Source: Cubamyces lactineus (Eukaryota; Basidiomycota; Agaricomycetes; Polyporales; Polyporaceae). From it: a DNA stretch of 64,000 nt. The notes below the pieces were generated by a model. The model was not told where the DNA came from. It saw only the letters and a program-made list of their open reading frames with translations, and made no database searches. The position numbers and the translations under genes were made by a program. Shown here in pieces: positions 11,466 through 23,411 of the stretch (the first letter of the stretch is position 1; every line of letters begins with the position of its first letter). Location of the stretch: positions 1,426,001 through 1,490,000 of the forward strand of contig JACDTU010000006.1 in NCBI GenBank assembly GCA_022376465.1, given 5' to 3'.

Positions 11466-12282
11466 GTTCCGTATCCTCCAACGTCTTCACGTCGGTTGTT
11501 CCTCCCTAGAGCGCATCGGTACGTCTCCCCAAGGGAAGGCTATGCTTCACTCGAGAACACGAACTTCCACCGCTGCAAGCGACTGCTGACAGATGCAGCA
11601 CAGAGTTGCGTTGATTGCTAACGACGCAGTCGGCCTTAGTCTGACAGATGTTCGCAGTATCGACGCTTCGCCAGCGTAACTATCCTCGACCAATCTATCT
11701 GCCAAAGCTCCCTTTTCCCATCGCACCGGGGCACTGACAAGCCGCTGGAATGTGTAAACTCGGATATGGCTGTCACACGGGCAGAGGCGTAACGCATGAC
11801 TCGTCAAGAGTACCGGCGTGGGGGGTCCCGTGTGGCCAGCTTCAAGAACTCGAACGATTTATCAACATAGACCACGAATGAGTATGCGTTTGGTACGTCC
11901 AACTTATAAAGGCCTCGCCTATGTAGTTCGAGGCTCCGGTACTATTCAGGGCGCTGCAAGAACGCTGACATGACATGTTCATCTCCACAGCGACACGATA
12001 AGTCCGCCGCTCTGACAACGTCTGAAACAGGTGGGCGAGACATTGTCTCGCAGTCGCGCACATGAATGCGTCCTATTCTCCGAGGCACTCCATCCCACTT
12101 CGGCTGTGAACTTAAACTGATCGCGTTCTGTCAACCCCGGAGACCGAAGTCTAATCTACGGTGATCACCGTCGGCAAGTCCTCGACATACATAAATGCTC
12201 GTCCTCGATATCGCCCACATCTTCAGACTCGGAAAACTGACAGCTTGGCACCCCCGACGTCTGCCACTACCGACGCGACCAT
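11466..12282. other. Intergenic
   Basis: I see no ORF with family resemblance, no repeat and no RNA here. The last 200 bases should hold the promoter of the DUF6534 gene. Confidence 0.4.
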
Positions 12283-14200
12283 ATGGACAAACAATTCAAA
12301 CCGTCCCTGTCTCCCGGCGAGGTGCTGTCATTGCCCGTGCAACTAGACACGACGCTTGGGGCGACCTTCCTCGGCTTTGCTAGCACCTGCGTGTACGTTT
12401 CCCTCCCATTGCCTCGGCGTCTCTCGCGGGACTAACATAGACATAGCTTGTACGGCATCACAAGCCTACAGACATGGATGTACTTCAACTACAATTTCAA
12501 GGACGACCGAACGCTGCGCGGTTCGGTGAGTATCGGAGTTGGTGTGTCGACTTCTGTCCTTTGATCGGACTATTCGTACACACAGGTGTTTTTTCTTTGG
12601 TGGGTCACTCGTTCTTTACGGCCGAGCAACGTCTGACTTCGAAGATACTCAAGGATCCTCGATACTCTACACATGCTATTCCTGACAATCACCATGTACC
12701 GCTATGTGGTCACAGATTTCGGGAACATCCCTGCTATCGTGAAGCCTACTTGGTAAATACAGTCCCATTCTCACCTTTCCAACGAGTCTCTCACGAAGAC
12801 ATAAACCCAGGAGTCTTGTCGTGCGTGCAATATCCTTGCTAATCTGCCCTAGCCGGAGCAGTTCGCTGACTATTCGGTAGGCAATGATCGTGGTAGTGGT
12901 AAGTCCTTTGGCTATTGCGTCGAAGAGGCTCACAAGCATCCTTGAGCAGCTCATTAGCAACCTCATTGTCCGCGCGTGCGTAGCCATCTCCCGTGATTCC
13001 TCGTGCTCTCATCGAAATCGCCCAATAGGATCTTTGGCATGCGTATCTTGAGACGTATGCATCGTATAGTCGCTCTGCTCTCAGAACGGCGTGGCTGACG
13101 CATTGTTCCAGTTAGTGGAGGTCATTGGATCGTCCCAGCGTGTATTGTGGTAAGTACTGGTTGCCCTCTGATGTAGGATCATAATTACAGAATTTCTACA
13201 GAACATACTGTCCGTTTTTGTCCTCGGTGTGTACACTTGGATTGTGCATACACTCACCTTCCTCACATCGTGCGCGTATTTTTGGCGGCCCTCGTGTAGG
13301 CGATGGTACCTGTAAGTCGTCGATCCATGTTCGGCCAGGGCGCCGCAGCTAATGCTATCCAGACTTCGCTGTCGAAGGGTGAGCATCCTGCGTTCTGTAA
13401 CAATTGGTAGGCTGACGTTCGACTCGATGATCTCGGAGGTTACGTGTCGACAATATGGTCCAAGTACACCATTTTTCGGTACCACTAAGATTTACCGCAT
13501 CTTGCCGTGACTGTTGTTTAGCTGACTGATGAATGCGCAGTGGAGCTTCTACGCCGGGTTCGGCGCTGAAGTCGTCGCGGACGCGATCATCACCATCTCG
13601 CAGTGCCTGCTTCTTGTTCGCATGCGCACTGGGCTGGAGAGGTAAGGCATCTTCCGGTGTCTCAACTCATTGTATGAGCCTGACTTGCCGCCGCCACAGG
13701 ACCGACTCGATCATCTCGCTCATGATGAAGTACAGTATCAACACGGGCCTCCTCACCAGGTATTCGTTTCAGTTCATACTTGGGATATATCATATCTGAC
13801 GGGGGGCGATAGTGTCTGCGCCATCCTCGTTCTCATCACTGTGAGTCCTTCTTACACCATCCCTCTTCAGCTTCAACCGCCTCAGCGCCTCTCAGTATTC
13901 AGCACAACCGACGAACTTCATCTACTTCGCATTCTACTTCGTGTACAGCAAGCGTGAGTCGTATTCAGCAGTTCCCCGCAGATATCATCGCTCATTTGGG
14001 CCCCTACATGGTGGTGTCGCGTATCGGCGTTGGTAGTGTACGTCAACTCCCTCCTCGCGACGCTGAATGCTAGGCGGTCGCGCTTGATGCAGTACGCTCT
14101 CGATCCGAAGCCACAGGCGTCCACAGGGTCGGTGATGAACATCGAGTTCAAGGCTGGCGAGCTCGTGGCGACCAATCAGACTCAAGTGGTATGTACCTGA
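12283..14200 (+). CDS. DUF6534-family multi-span membrane protein 1
   Basis: DUF6534 proteins are basidiomycete integral membrane proteins of unknown function with about seven helices. ATG 12283 begins MDKQFKPSLSPGE, then LDTTLGATFLGF. Exons I can fix: 12283-12392, 12447-12525, a 14-nt microexon 12586-12599, and 12654-12752 (ILDTLHMLFLTITMYRYVV, a helix). After a poorly resolved middle (about 12811-13530) the family core resumes: WSFYAGFGAEVVADAIITIS, then LLLVRMRTGLER, an intron, then TDSIISLMMKYSINTGLLT, then NFIYFAFYFVYS, then VYVNSLLATLNAR near 14036. The reading ends CT* at 14198-14200. Substrate and partners are unknown. The family call is confident; the middle exon structure is not. 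Confidence 0.75.
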
Positions 14201-14864
14201 ACTCCAATCAAGGGCGCTGACTGGTATACTTACATTCATGAGCTCACGACGTTCATCGAACTGGGAACGAGGTCTGCGGGGTCGACCGTAACCTACGATG
14301 AGTACTAGATCCAGCATGAGTTTGCGGACTGTAACCTGACAGTATGCACCGGCCTTGCTCGTGGTACCTTTGCACCTTCGTCGTTCTCTAACACTCACTG
14401 TCTTTTCTTGCATGGTCTGTGATCGCTTCATAAACTCCTTGAATCTCGAAATGTACCTTAGATGCGGACGAGTGTGGGTATTGTTTTGTGTCACGTAGTC
14501 ATTCCATGTGCGCCCAGCTCAACGTCGACCATGTCTTCGTCGCTCTTGATATTTACGAACAACGCACTGTCTTGAGATAGCATGAGCGGACCGAATGTCC
14601 ATCCGGGAAGGTCAACCTGTCGAGCTCTATCTTAACAGCAAACCAATGAGTTGTCCACGATAAGACCGGACAATCGGCCGAGTCGCTGTGCCCAAATAGC
14701 TCTGAGTTTCACTCCTGCATAACAAGTTCGTCCTGGAACGAAGCGTAGATGGTGATAGCACGGGTATGATACAATACAATGCATATACAGAAAAGGATAC
14801 GAAACAAATCCGAGTCGACGGCTCGAAGAGTCCATTTAGTCGTCCAACGTCAGCCCATGCATGC
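14201..14864. other. Intergenic (convergent DUF6534-1 / FunK1-C)
   Basis: 3' flanks of two converging genes; nothing else recognised. Confidence 0.4.
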
Positions 14865-17592
14865 TCATGCTCCTGAAGCCTTGCGGCTCGACTTCGACGC
14901 CTTTGACGCCTTTGACGCCTTCGTCTTCCGACTGCCCGACGCCTTCCCCTCCGCGCGCCCCTGTGTCGCCCCACTCTGTACACGAGTGATTGATGTAGCG
15001 GCGCTTCCCCATGACGGCAGCGCAAGGGGAGGAGCGCTAGCAGCGTCCCGCCTTTGACGTTTCGACGATCCTGAAGCTGCGCGAGATTCCACGGGGGTCG
15101 ACTCCAGGTCGGAATAGCCGCTCTCTAGCCCATCCTCCTCACGATGTCGTTTCTTGACACTCTTATTCGAGCCAATCTGCAGCCTACCCGGTTCGTAAAC
15201 GGAATTGGTGCTCGTTTTCAATGGCGTGTATGGGATTGCTGCATCGTTCTCGGGCCAGTCCTCCCTAATGAGTGCATCGTCGAAGAGCGCAAGGACGCGG
15301 TCGTATGTGATCGGGACCCTATTGGACGGCCGATTGGGTTTCTTCGACGGTTGTTTCGTCGCATCATCTACCAGATCCTTGAAGTCGTCCAGAAGATCCG
15401 TGAGAGGCGCGTTGTTGGCTATCAGGAGAGGGCTCTGCCGTCTTAACCACGACGACTTCATTCCAGCTGCCAGAGTGTCACTGCCGAAAGGGAAGGTGAG
15501 GTCGCATGCGTTTCGGCCGTCTGCGTGGTTGTGCGCTGTATGTCGCAGGACGATCCAAAGCAGTACCCAGAAGAACGACTCTAGATCGTGGCCAGCATTA
15601 TGGATCAAGCACTTGATTTCAGGGTCCATCAGTTCAAGGGCGATGAAGTAGTAGGTCCCCTGTTCATTGGAGAAATTAGTAATTCGAACCGGACCGACTT
15701 GATGATGGTTTCAGAGCTACTCACCGTCCGCTCTTTGCGTTTTTCGGCGTCTTTGACCTGCTTGCAGTGTTCAAGTGGACAGAGCGCAGGGAGAGTTGCG
15801 TCGGATTGTGCGCCATCGTTCGCGTTGATCTCCGGAGGATATAGTGTCATCGAACTGTAGTCGTAATCGTGCAGGATACCCGCACATTGATGGGTGGGTG
15901 GCGGTCTGTCGACGATGAGAATATTGCCACTGCTAACGTCGCGATGAAGAATTCCACCGCGCTCCATAGCTAGCCGATGTCCTGACGATAGCGTGAGTAC
16001 TACGTTGAAATGGACAGCCGACAGCACATACCCTTTATCGCATCGCGGATAGCTGCAACAAGCTCTCTGGTGCTCCTGAAACGAGAGAGAGGCCGTCCGA
16101 CAGTGTCTACGACGATTCGCATGTGGCTCCGTTCGTACGCCAACGCATCGTCACCCACAGCGAGTCGCCAAGAGAATGTCTGGTGCATAGGGCGAGGAGG
16201 GGTTTGAAATCGCTTCTTCGCGGTATGCGATCGGAGACTTCGGGACGACTCTGCAGCGGCGGATGCCTTCTCCCATTCCTTCACTTCTCGAACTCCAAGG
16301 TCTCCACCGCCCACAAGACGAGGGAGCCCGATCCACTCTTCCTCTGGAATCGTCTTGTGCAGACGATCGTAGAACTTGCTCTCGGGTATCCGGATGATCT
16401 GTCGCCACGCCTCCTTGATGATCCGTAGTTCAAGCTCGGATGAGAAGTCGTCGTCTTCGTTGTATTCGACCCCCATCCAGACCATCGTAGAGCGCGAGAA
16501 TAACCGTGCGTTGACCTCTAGAAGTTTGAACAGCAGGTACTTCGTCGGCGCTGAACCTTCAGGTACGTCATCATTCCAAACGTCAACCACCCGGCCTTCT
16601 CTGAGGTTCACGCCAGCAAGGAGACTCTTTGCCTCAGCGCCAAGCTTCTTCCTCAGCCAGACCTCGTCGCTAGCATTCATCTTCCGTAGCGTGTCGTCGC
16701 ATCCCACGATGGCACCCAAAGATGGCTTCCAAGGGTGGACGAAGCGCCAAAAAAATTCCTGAAGGATCTGGAGCCCGTCCTGCGACTTGATGCTAAAGGA
16801 CGCTGACGCGACCGCGCACGAGTGGTCGAAGCGAGCGATACGGATCATCTCGCCGTAGATGCCGATCGTATACGCAGCGAGCAAGCCGTGGGCGAACATC
16901 AAGCTCCTGGCGTTGATTGCGAGCTGAACAATGGCATTGGTGCGATCGAGGCCCGCTCTGGCATCGAACGCGTCCTCCGCAGCGGTTGACTTGGCTTCCA
17001 TAATCATTGCATAGCGCAACCAGTTGGGCGACTTGCTTCTCTCAGAGATGTCGTCGCCAGGGAAGGAGACAGAGATGTCGGGCCTCGCCTTGTGATGATG
17101 CTCAGCGAAGCCAGTGAATGGGAAGGATAATGTTTGGGAATGGGTGTTGCAGAACGAAAGACGCTTGTCTTCGGGGAACGTAGCAACGATGCGGTTGAAT
17201 ATGAGGATCTACAACACTATGAGCACACCCTCCCCAAAGACGAGGATGTGATGACGCACCAATGGATCGTAATGCTCTACCTCATGGCCCTTCAAAGGGT
17301 GGAAATCCTCTGCAATGCGGGCATCCGGGGCGTCCAGTGGACACGGAGTATTGGATGGGACGAAGAGGTCGAGGAAATCATGGAGATCGCCGTCGTAGAC
17401 GTTGACTTTCGAGACGAGCTCTCTGCGCCAGTGTTCAACCTGGAACTTCTGTTGGGCTTGTTCGGCAGTGTTAACGACGTTGAGCGACTTCGCTATGCGA
17501 GGGCTGACGTTGCTACTCATACCTGAGCTGCCTGAGGCGTCTGAGGCAGAGCAGCTGTAGTGGCTGCAGATTGAAGCTGTTGAAATCGACAT
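14865..17592 (-). CDS. FunK1-type protein kinase C, intact, 853 aa
   Basis: Four exons with clean GT-AG junctions, 17592-17260, 17208-16032, 15981-15725 and 15659-14865, sum to 854 codons without a break. The ATG at 17592 (MSISTAS) is chosen because the upstream in-frame start is GTG. The N-terminal FunK1 region includes the restriction-endonuclease-like YAMIMEAKST and the segment LQILQEFFWRFVHPWK. The kinase half has GILHRDVSSGNILI (HRD...N), LHDYDYSSM in place of DFG, GTYYFIALELM (activation segment end) and HDLESFFWVLLWIVL, the FunK1 helix. The tail has a bipartite basic cluster (KKRHREED, SKRQRRD) and a short KASKASKASK repeat, consistent with nuclear location by inference. It is more diverged from A/B than they are from each other. 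Confidence 0.88.
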
Positions 17593-19674
17593 TTTATGTG
17601 TCTGGAGGGTTGTGGCTAAGATGGTGGGAGTGAACAATGAGGAATTGCGTAGGCGCCAATCTGGGATGCAAGTATTATTTATTGTCACGTTGCTCGGGTA
17701 TACCGGAAGCTCCGATGGTTTATCCAGGCTGAAGCTCTGCGAACCCCATATGCTTACTCACCTTATGGTGTAACGCCGCGCGAGGCCGGGTGTTGAAAGT
17801 GGACCCGATCGTGGGCAGAACACACGTGTCCTGGTGCGAGCCGGTTTCAGAGTATTTTGCGCCCTAAGCCGTAGTGACATTAATAAATCTAGCCAAAATA
17901 TGGGAAATGAACGATGCAACAGGAAAATCAGGGTAAGCGGAGCCCGCATGCCAACACCGTCTGTAAAAGCTGCCGTGACAATATTCCGCCGGAGGGTCAT
18001 AACTCCTGCCTCTTCACATACCTTAGGCCTTGAGAGACGCTGAAAAGGTGCTGGTGATGTGAGCGCGATTGGATGTTGCTGGTAAAGGACAGTAAACTGT
18101 GAACTGCCAGCTGAAGTGTGACCGTGCCACTAGTGTTGCCAACTGGCAGACTCAACGGGAGCCGCTTGAACGCAAGCGCTCGCACGGATTCGGGTGGCAG
18201 TGTGTTAGCCCTAACCCTACTCGAGCTATGCCTTATCAAACAATCGAATCAATCGATTACTTAGCAGGCCTAGTCATGAGTTTCAAATCCTCACTGATCA
18301 GACGTACTCCAAGAGCCCCATGATATGCACGCATGGTCCGAGTCTCAGTGTTCTCAATAATACTGGTCCATGACTTTGATCTGGCTAACGGCAGAACTAC
18401 AGCCCCTCGTTCATTGTCTCATGTCCTAGCGCGTTGTACGCTCTATCATCAATTGATTCTGGCCCCTATCATTAGATATCAACTGCGTAGGTCAAGGCTA
18501 GCTCACTCTACAACCATTCCACCCATTTCAGCGGGGAGAATATCTGTGCGGGCTATACTTATGCTGGATCGTTATGTGCAACTACAACACGCATGGCGCG
18601 CGAACTCGTTCGCGATGATGTGCACGCATTCTCCAACTTGTCTACCCTTCTCCCCGTAACCTTTTGGAGTCTGTCTTTCACCAGCCCTGAGGGGTACAGA
18701 GAACTTCCAGGGATTCATGCGCTTAGAAACTACTTGGATACACAGTATAGGAAGCCCAAACTTTTTCTGTCGAAGGCAGTGGTTCCTTGTCCGGCCTCTA
18801 GCCTCAGTGAGTCCTCTTGCGCTCTTCCTCAATCAAGCATGCCTCGATCCGCTCGACGCCTCCACGCCTCCTCTGCGAGCACCTTTTCCCGTAATCTACA
18901 ATAACAGAGGGCGTTCCCTAGTCGTTGACCCAGACAAATGGCTGCAGAGTAACGGCCATCGGGTAGCTTTCCCCGACGTAAGGGTTAAGCGGCTTTGTAC
19001 GAGATCAAATCCTGGGCCGATCCCCTGACAGTTGTCTGGCGAAGTTCCCAAGCGTGTCGCTTTATCCTCAATTCGTTAGACTCTGAAACTGGGTAAGTAT
19101 ATGCGCGTGGTACTGAGACCATTGTCGAAATCCGAGGAGGCGCTTGCTGCGCTCCTGGGTGATCATGGCCATATGATCAACGTCCTTCGGAGCTTCCTCA
19201 AGTCCAAGAGTTGTGTGCCGGACGAGTACGCGCCGAAGCACTTGGTCGCCCACGTCGATGTCGCAGCACCGGGCAGCATCAAGCCCGCGGCTGACACAAT
19301 CCGCGATGCCCGCGATGCCGCACGCTGGTCAATGATTGTTTTTGTAGCACCGTATTTCACACGCTCTTCCCTCGCCGATACCCTTCTGTACATATCTCCT
19401 CGCTTTATCGCGGTAAACTACTGTGGATGGACTGGTCGTCTGCTCGTGTATTTATATAGATTACTATCTGTACTTGTATTCATCCGACCGATCTTCCGAC
19501 CTCTCTACTCTACAGTAACTCTGTACATCGTACTAAGATCAGATAAGTTACGACGGGCGCTCACTGGGCGTTCCAATATCAACGCAAACAGTACTGGATC
19601 ATCACAACAGTACGCCAACCAATGCAAAAAGTCAGCAACGAAACAGTCAAATCGTCCAGTACGATCGTAGTCCA
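17593..19674. other. Intergenic, about 2.1 kb
   Basis: Several open frames of 60-190 codons occur on both strands (for example 19101-19670 plus), but none shows a domain, a repeated family or convincing splice structure. A roughly 25-base block containing CCCTAACCCT at 18193-18218 recurs at 26344-26369. I see no RNA gene. Confidence 0.4.
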
Positions 19675-22012
19675 TCAATCCAGCGCACACGCCCGAACCC
19701 GCATCGGCAACTGTGGACCTTTGTCCGGATCGCTAAGCCTCATCGGCCGTGCGAGCACCGTCGAGCTCTTCCCTACATCTTCCGCAGGGACAGCCAGCTC
19801 GAACTCGAAAGCCCGCAGGAGGGTGAAGACTGCCACCTTGATCCTACAGAAAATGTGAGTGAGCGACGAAGACGCGAGAGCGAGATGGGTAAGATGGTAA
19901 CGGACTGATTGAGGGAAAAGCGGTATCCGAGGCACGCGTGGGGCCCGCCCATGAAAGTGAGGTTGTTCGCCCAGATGCCGGGGATGCTCGAGACCGCATC
20001 GGGTAAGGTGTCCCATCGCTCGGGCCTGTCCTGCTGTGAGGTGGCTCATCGAGCGGTACGGATTGGAGCACGGACATACCGGAACTCGAACGCGTCATCT
20101 CCCCAAAGCGCTTTGTCCCTGTTCATGGCCAGAATGGGAATCACTATTGGGGTTCCTTTGGGTACCCTGTGCGTGACGCCAGTCGGTTATAACTTGCATA
20201 ATACTGACGTCCGTTTGGTAGGAACGTCTCTGACTCACCAGATCCGGTCCTGCATGACCCCACCGACGTTGATAGGCTCGCTCAGAGGCAATGTGTCGTC
20301 GTCCATCGCCATACGCAGTGAAGAAGGTATTGCAGGATGAAGCCGCACGACCTCACGCAAGACATTGTCCAAGTATCTGAGGGACGAGATCTGCTCGATT
20401 GTCGGCGCGTCGGTCCCAATGCTTTGTAGTTCCTTTCGGAGCAAGTCCTGGACGTGAGGATAGCGAGCGACATTGTACATGAACCATGACAGTGTGATCG
20501 CGGTCGTCTCGTGCCCTGCCGCGAGGTATCTACATCACATATCAGTTACAGTGCAGGGCTCAAGTACGAGATGATCACGTACGTCGTGCATTCTATATCA
20601 AAGAGGGTATCAAATCGTGAGCATAATGATCAGCGGATAAGGGCCTCGCGAAGTAGTCACCGTCGATGATGGTTTGGTCCGACAACTCCTGTACCGGGGA
20701 GAGGTTCGCCTTCATGTTGGCCTCTACGACCAGGGTCAAGAAGTCGGCTCTCCGGTCTCTAGATTTCTTGTCGTCCTGCTGAGAAAGCTCCCTTCTCTTG
20801 TCTTCAATGAGCTGTTTTGCGAACTGACTCATAGCGCGTCGCGCATTGGCGAATCGACGCGACTGCTCCTCAGGCTATGCGACGCAAGAAGTTCAAGATA
20901 TAGATTGTGAGCAGTGTCAGCGCGCAAGGACGTACCAGCATCCTCAGGATGGGGAAGAAAAATTGAAGCATTGGCCAAATGGACATGCGGGTGACGGATC
21001 GCGACACGAGGTGGAACGCGTCGCAGAGTTCATTGGGCGTAGGGTCGATCTGTAGCGAGCCGATGCTGTAGCTGAAGGCTAAAGAGTCGGTATGAGTGAT
21101 CGGACACGCGCTACTATTGGCATAGTGCATGCATACCCGCCTCCCCGATCACGTCTAAAGTCATCCGGTGAGCCCATTCGTACATATCAACTTCCGCAGT
21201 CCCGCGGGTCCGCGCCACTTCGAGAGAGAATATATCGCGAAGCTGCGAGGATTTCCCTGAGGTTTGATGACGTCCTCTGTCTTCGCGGGCTATGCTGCGA
21301 CATACCTGGAACGCTTTTGAGAAGAAAATGTCCGTGAACGCGCGTATTTGCAGCGTACCGAACGCTGGATTCTACTGGTATGTGAGACAGGTTGGATTCT
21401 CATCGTGGTTCGTGTGGTTACTCACTACAATTCTCTTCTACTCATGATACGTCCGAGTAGCATTCTCATCAGCGCCAAAGTCATATTGCATGACGATGTC
21501 AACGCTTACTTGTCTTCGATGTTGATCTCCTACAGACCCGTGCGCGGTCAGTCGATGGATGAATTGAGTACGCCTCTAAAACTCACCTTCACTGAGAACA
21601 GTCCCTACCCCCGCAGTCTCAGACTGCTGCCTTCTCAGAGATGCTGGGATTACGACGCACCGTTCCCCAACATCTGCGCCATGAACGATCTTACATTTGG
21701 TGGCTTCTGGTATACGTCGTCGCGCATGAGGATTTGCTTGAGCGCCTTGGTGTCCATCGTGAAAAGGCAGTGGTCCGATAGGATCCTGTAAGACAGCGTG
21801 CGACCATACTGCTGAACCCACTCTTCGTGCAGCTCCGTGGGATCAGTGGTCCAGAATCGCCAAGCATAGCCGAGGAAGAGACTTGGGCTGGCCGGTCCAG
21901 GCAGACTTCGAAGACGATTGCGGAGGAGGCGAGCGGCAAAAGACCAGCTATGCCAGATTACAACTGCGAGTGTGACGCCGCAGGAGAGTAGAAGGACGTC
22001 GGAATCGGGCAT
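19675..22012 (-). CDS. Cytochrome P450 monooxygenase
   Basis: This is a haem-thiolate monooxygenase, probably ER-anchored. ATG 22012 begins [20 protein letters not shown], an N-terminal membrane anchor, followed by the Pro hinge [11 protein letters not shown]. Reading through several short introns the landmarks come in order: [20 protein letters not shown] (about 21300-21365), [41 protein letters not shown] (I-helix oxygen-binding, about 20505-20530), [11 protein letters not shown] (K-helix ExxR), FEFR plus PERW across an intron, and [13 protein letters not shown] (haem-binding Cys loop, 19926-19955). The last exon ends VRACALD* at 19675. The layout matches the CYP families expanded in wood- and litter-decay basidiomycetes, but subfamily and substrate cannot be read from sequence. 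I saw no frame break, but not every junction was checked. Confidence 0.85.
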
Positions 22013-23411
22013 CAAAACAGAAGAAAACGAAGGGTAGATATTGACTGTGGCATCCTTGCATCCCCGCACATACGATGCTTAAGTAGGGAGTAGTAGCGCG
22101 GTCTCGCGAGGACATTGACACGTTTTTCGCCTGTGCCATCCCACGATGCGGTCACCCCCTACGTTTCATCTACACGCCGTCCTACAGAGAGGTGAGGCTT
22201 AGTGAGTAATCATCGCGATTAACAACATGAATCAGACCCCTCGCTAAGGCGCGGACCGCGATGGCGAGCACGTTCGGGGTATACTGGCCACAGCGCAGCA
22301 TATTACAGTGCAGATACGGGCAACGAGTCACACAGCTCCCAGCGGCCTCTTAAATCTTCAAAGAGGTCACAGTGGCCGCTGAGCCCATGCATGGAGTCCA
22401 GATGGCTTGAGAGCGCCGCTGCATTGCCACGACTGCACCGAAGTCGTGAATCGTGATCCGCCTGTGAACGGGCTGCCACCAACGATGAATGATCAGCAAA
22501 GACTTACATCAGACCCTGCTCGCCGCCGGTGCGCTGATCTATTGCACTGGTATGCGTCATCTGTGAGTATGGTCTAGTCGTCGGAGAACGCTCAGGGCTG
22601 CAGTCGAGGTGCCCTTCGTTCGTCGAGATTCAGGGCCTAGTAGACATATACGCGCTGCGCAGTATACACGTCGGAGCGCCATGTCCGAGGAAAAGTACAT
22701 CTGTACAAGGGGATACTCACATCTTGTGAGAGAACTTAACGCAAATCGGGCTTGGGCATGGCGGCGGAAAATCATCCAAGAACCATCTGCCTGCCCGGGC
22801 CTCGTAAGATGTTCTTGAAGACATCCGTTCCAAAAACAAAGAGTGTTATTGAACTCAAAACATACCTCCGCTCGCATTGCATACCTCCCGTTGGTGTCCT
22901 TTTCCCCGGTCTGAACAACACCAGGGAAGATCATCGTCAGCCTTCAGGTAGGAGACTGTATGCATGCTCGTGGTTCAAGTTCAAGTCCAAATCGGGACCG
23001 TCGCATCGATTACTAATGAGCGCCTAAATAAGCGGCATTGCCAACTTGGGCGACCCAGTTGATGGCTGACCGTGGCTTGTACTGAACGTCATTGCTCGAC
23101 GCGGATGTCCAGAACAGGTCATCCTCTGCGAGTATGTAGACGGTGCTTTCATCAGCCCCATCTGTTAGGGACGCCCTCTCCGTCCTTTTGCTCTACCTAG
23201 CATTCAAGCTGCAGCACCTAGATCTCACAGTCGAGTTCTCGCGTCACAACGTCGGAAACATTCTCTCTACGGCATACTTGAATTCAGCGGCACGAGGATC
23301 TCAAACAGCCCCAAACTACCACGGGAGCCTACGCGAGCGAAGGTAACTACGATAAGGTCTCTCTCTTCATATAGCGGTCGTTTCATAGCATGCGCAGGGC
23401 ACCGTTACGTC
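22013..23411. other. Intergenic, 1.4 kb
   Basis: Divergent flanks of the P450 and DUF6534-2 genes. Short ORFs at 22557-23030 on both strands lack any family resemblance. Nothing else is seen. Confidence 0.4.

Noticed and set aside
18209..18218. Interstitial telomere repeat (CCCTAACCCT)
   Set aside because: Only about one and a half units; not an array. Kept only as a repeated block.
18930..19030. tRNA-like stretch with GAGATCAAATCC resembling a B box
   Set aside because: No acceptor or anticodon stem can be paired and the A-box spacing is wrong.
19101..19670. 189-codon plus ORF as a gene
   Set aside because: No ATG-anchored family resemblance, no splice structure and composition like the flanks; left as intergenic.
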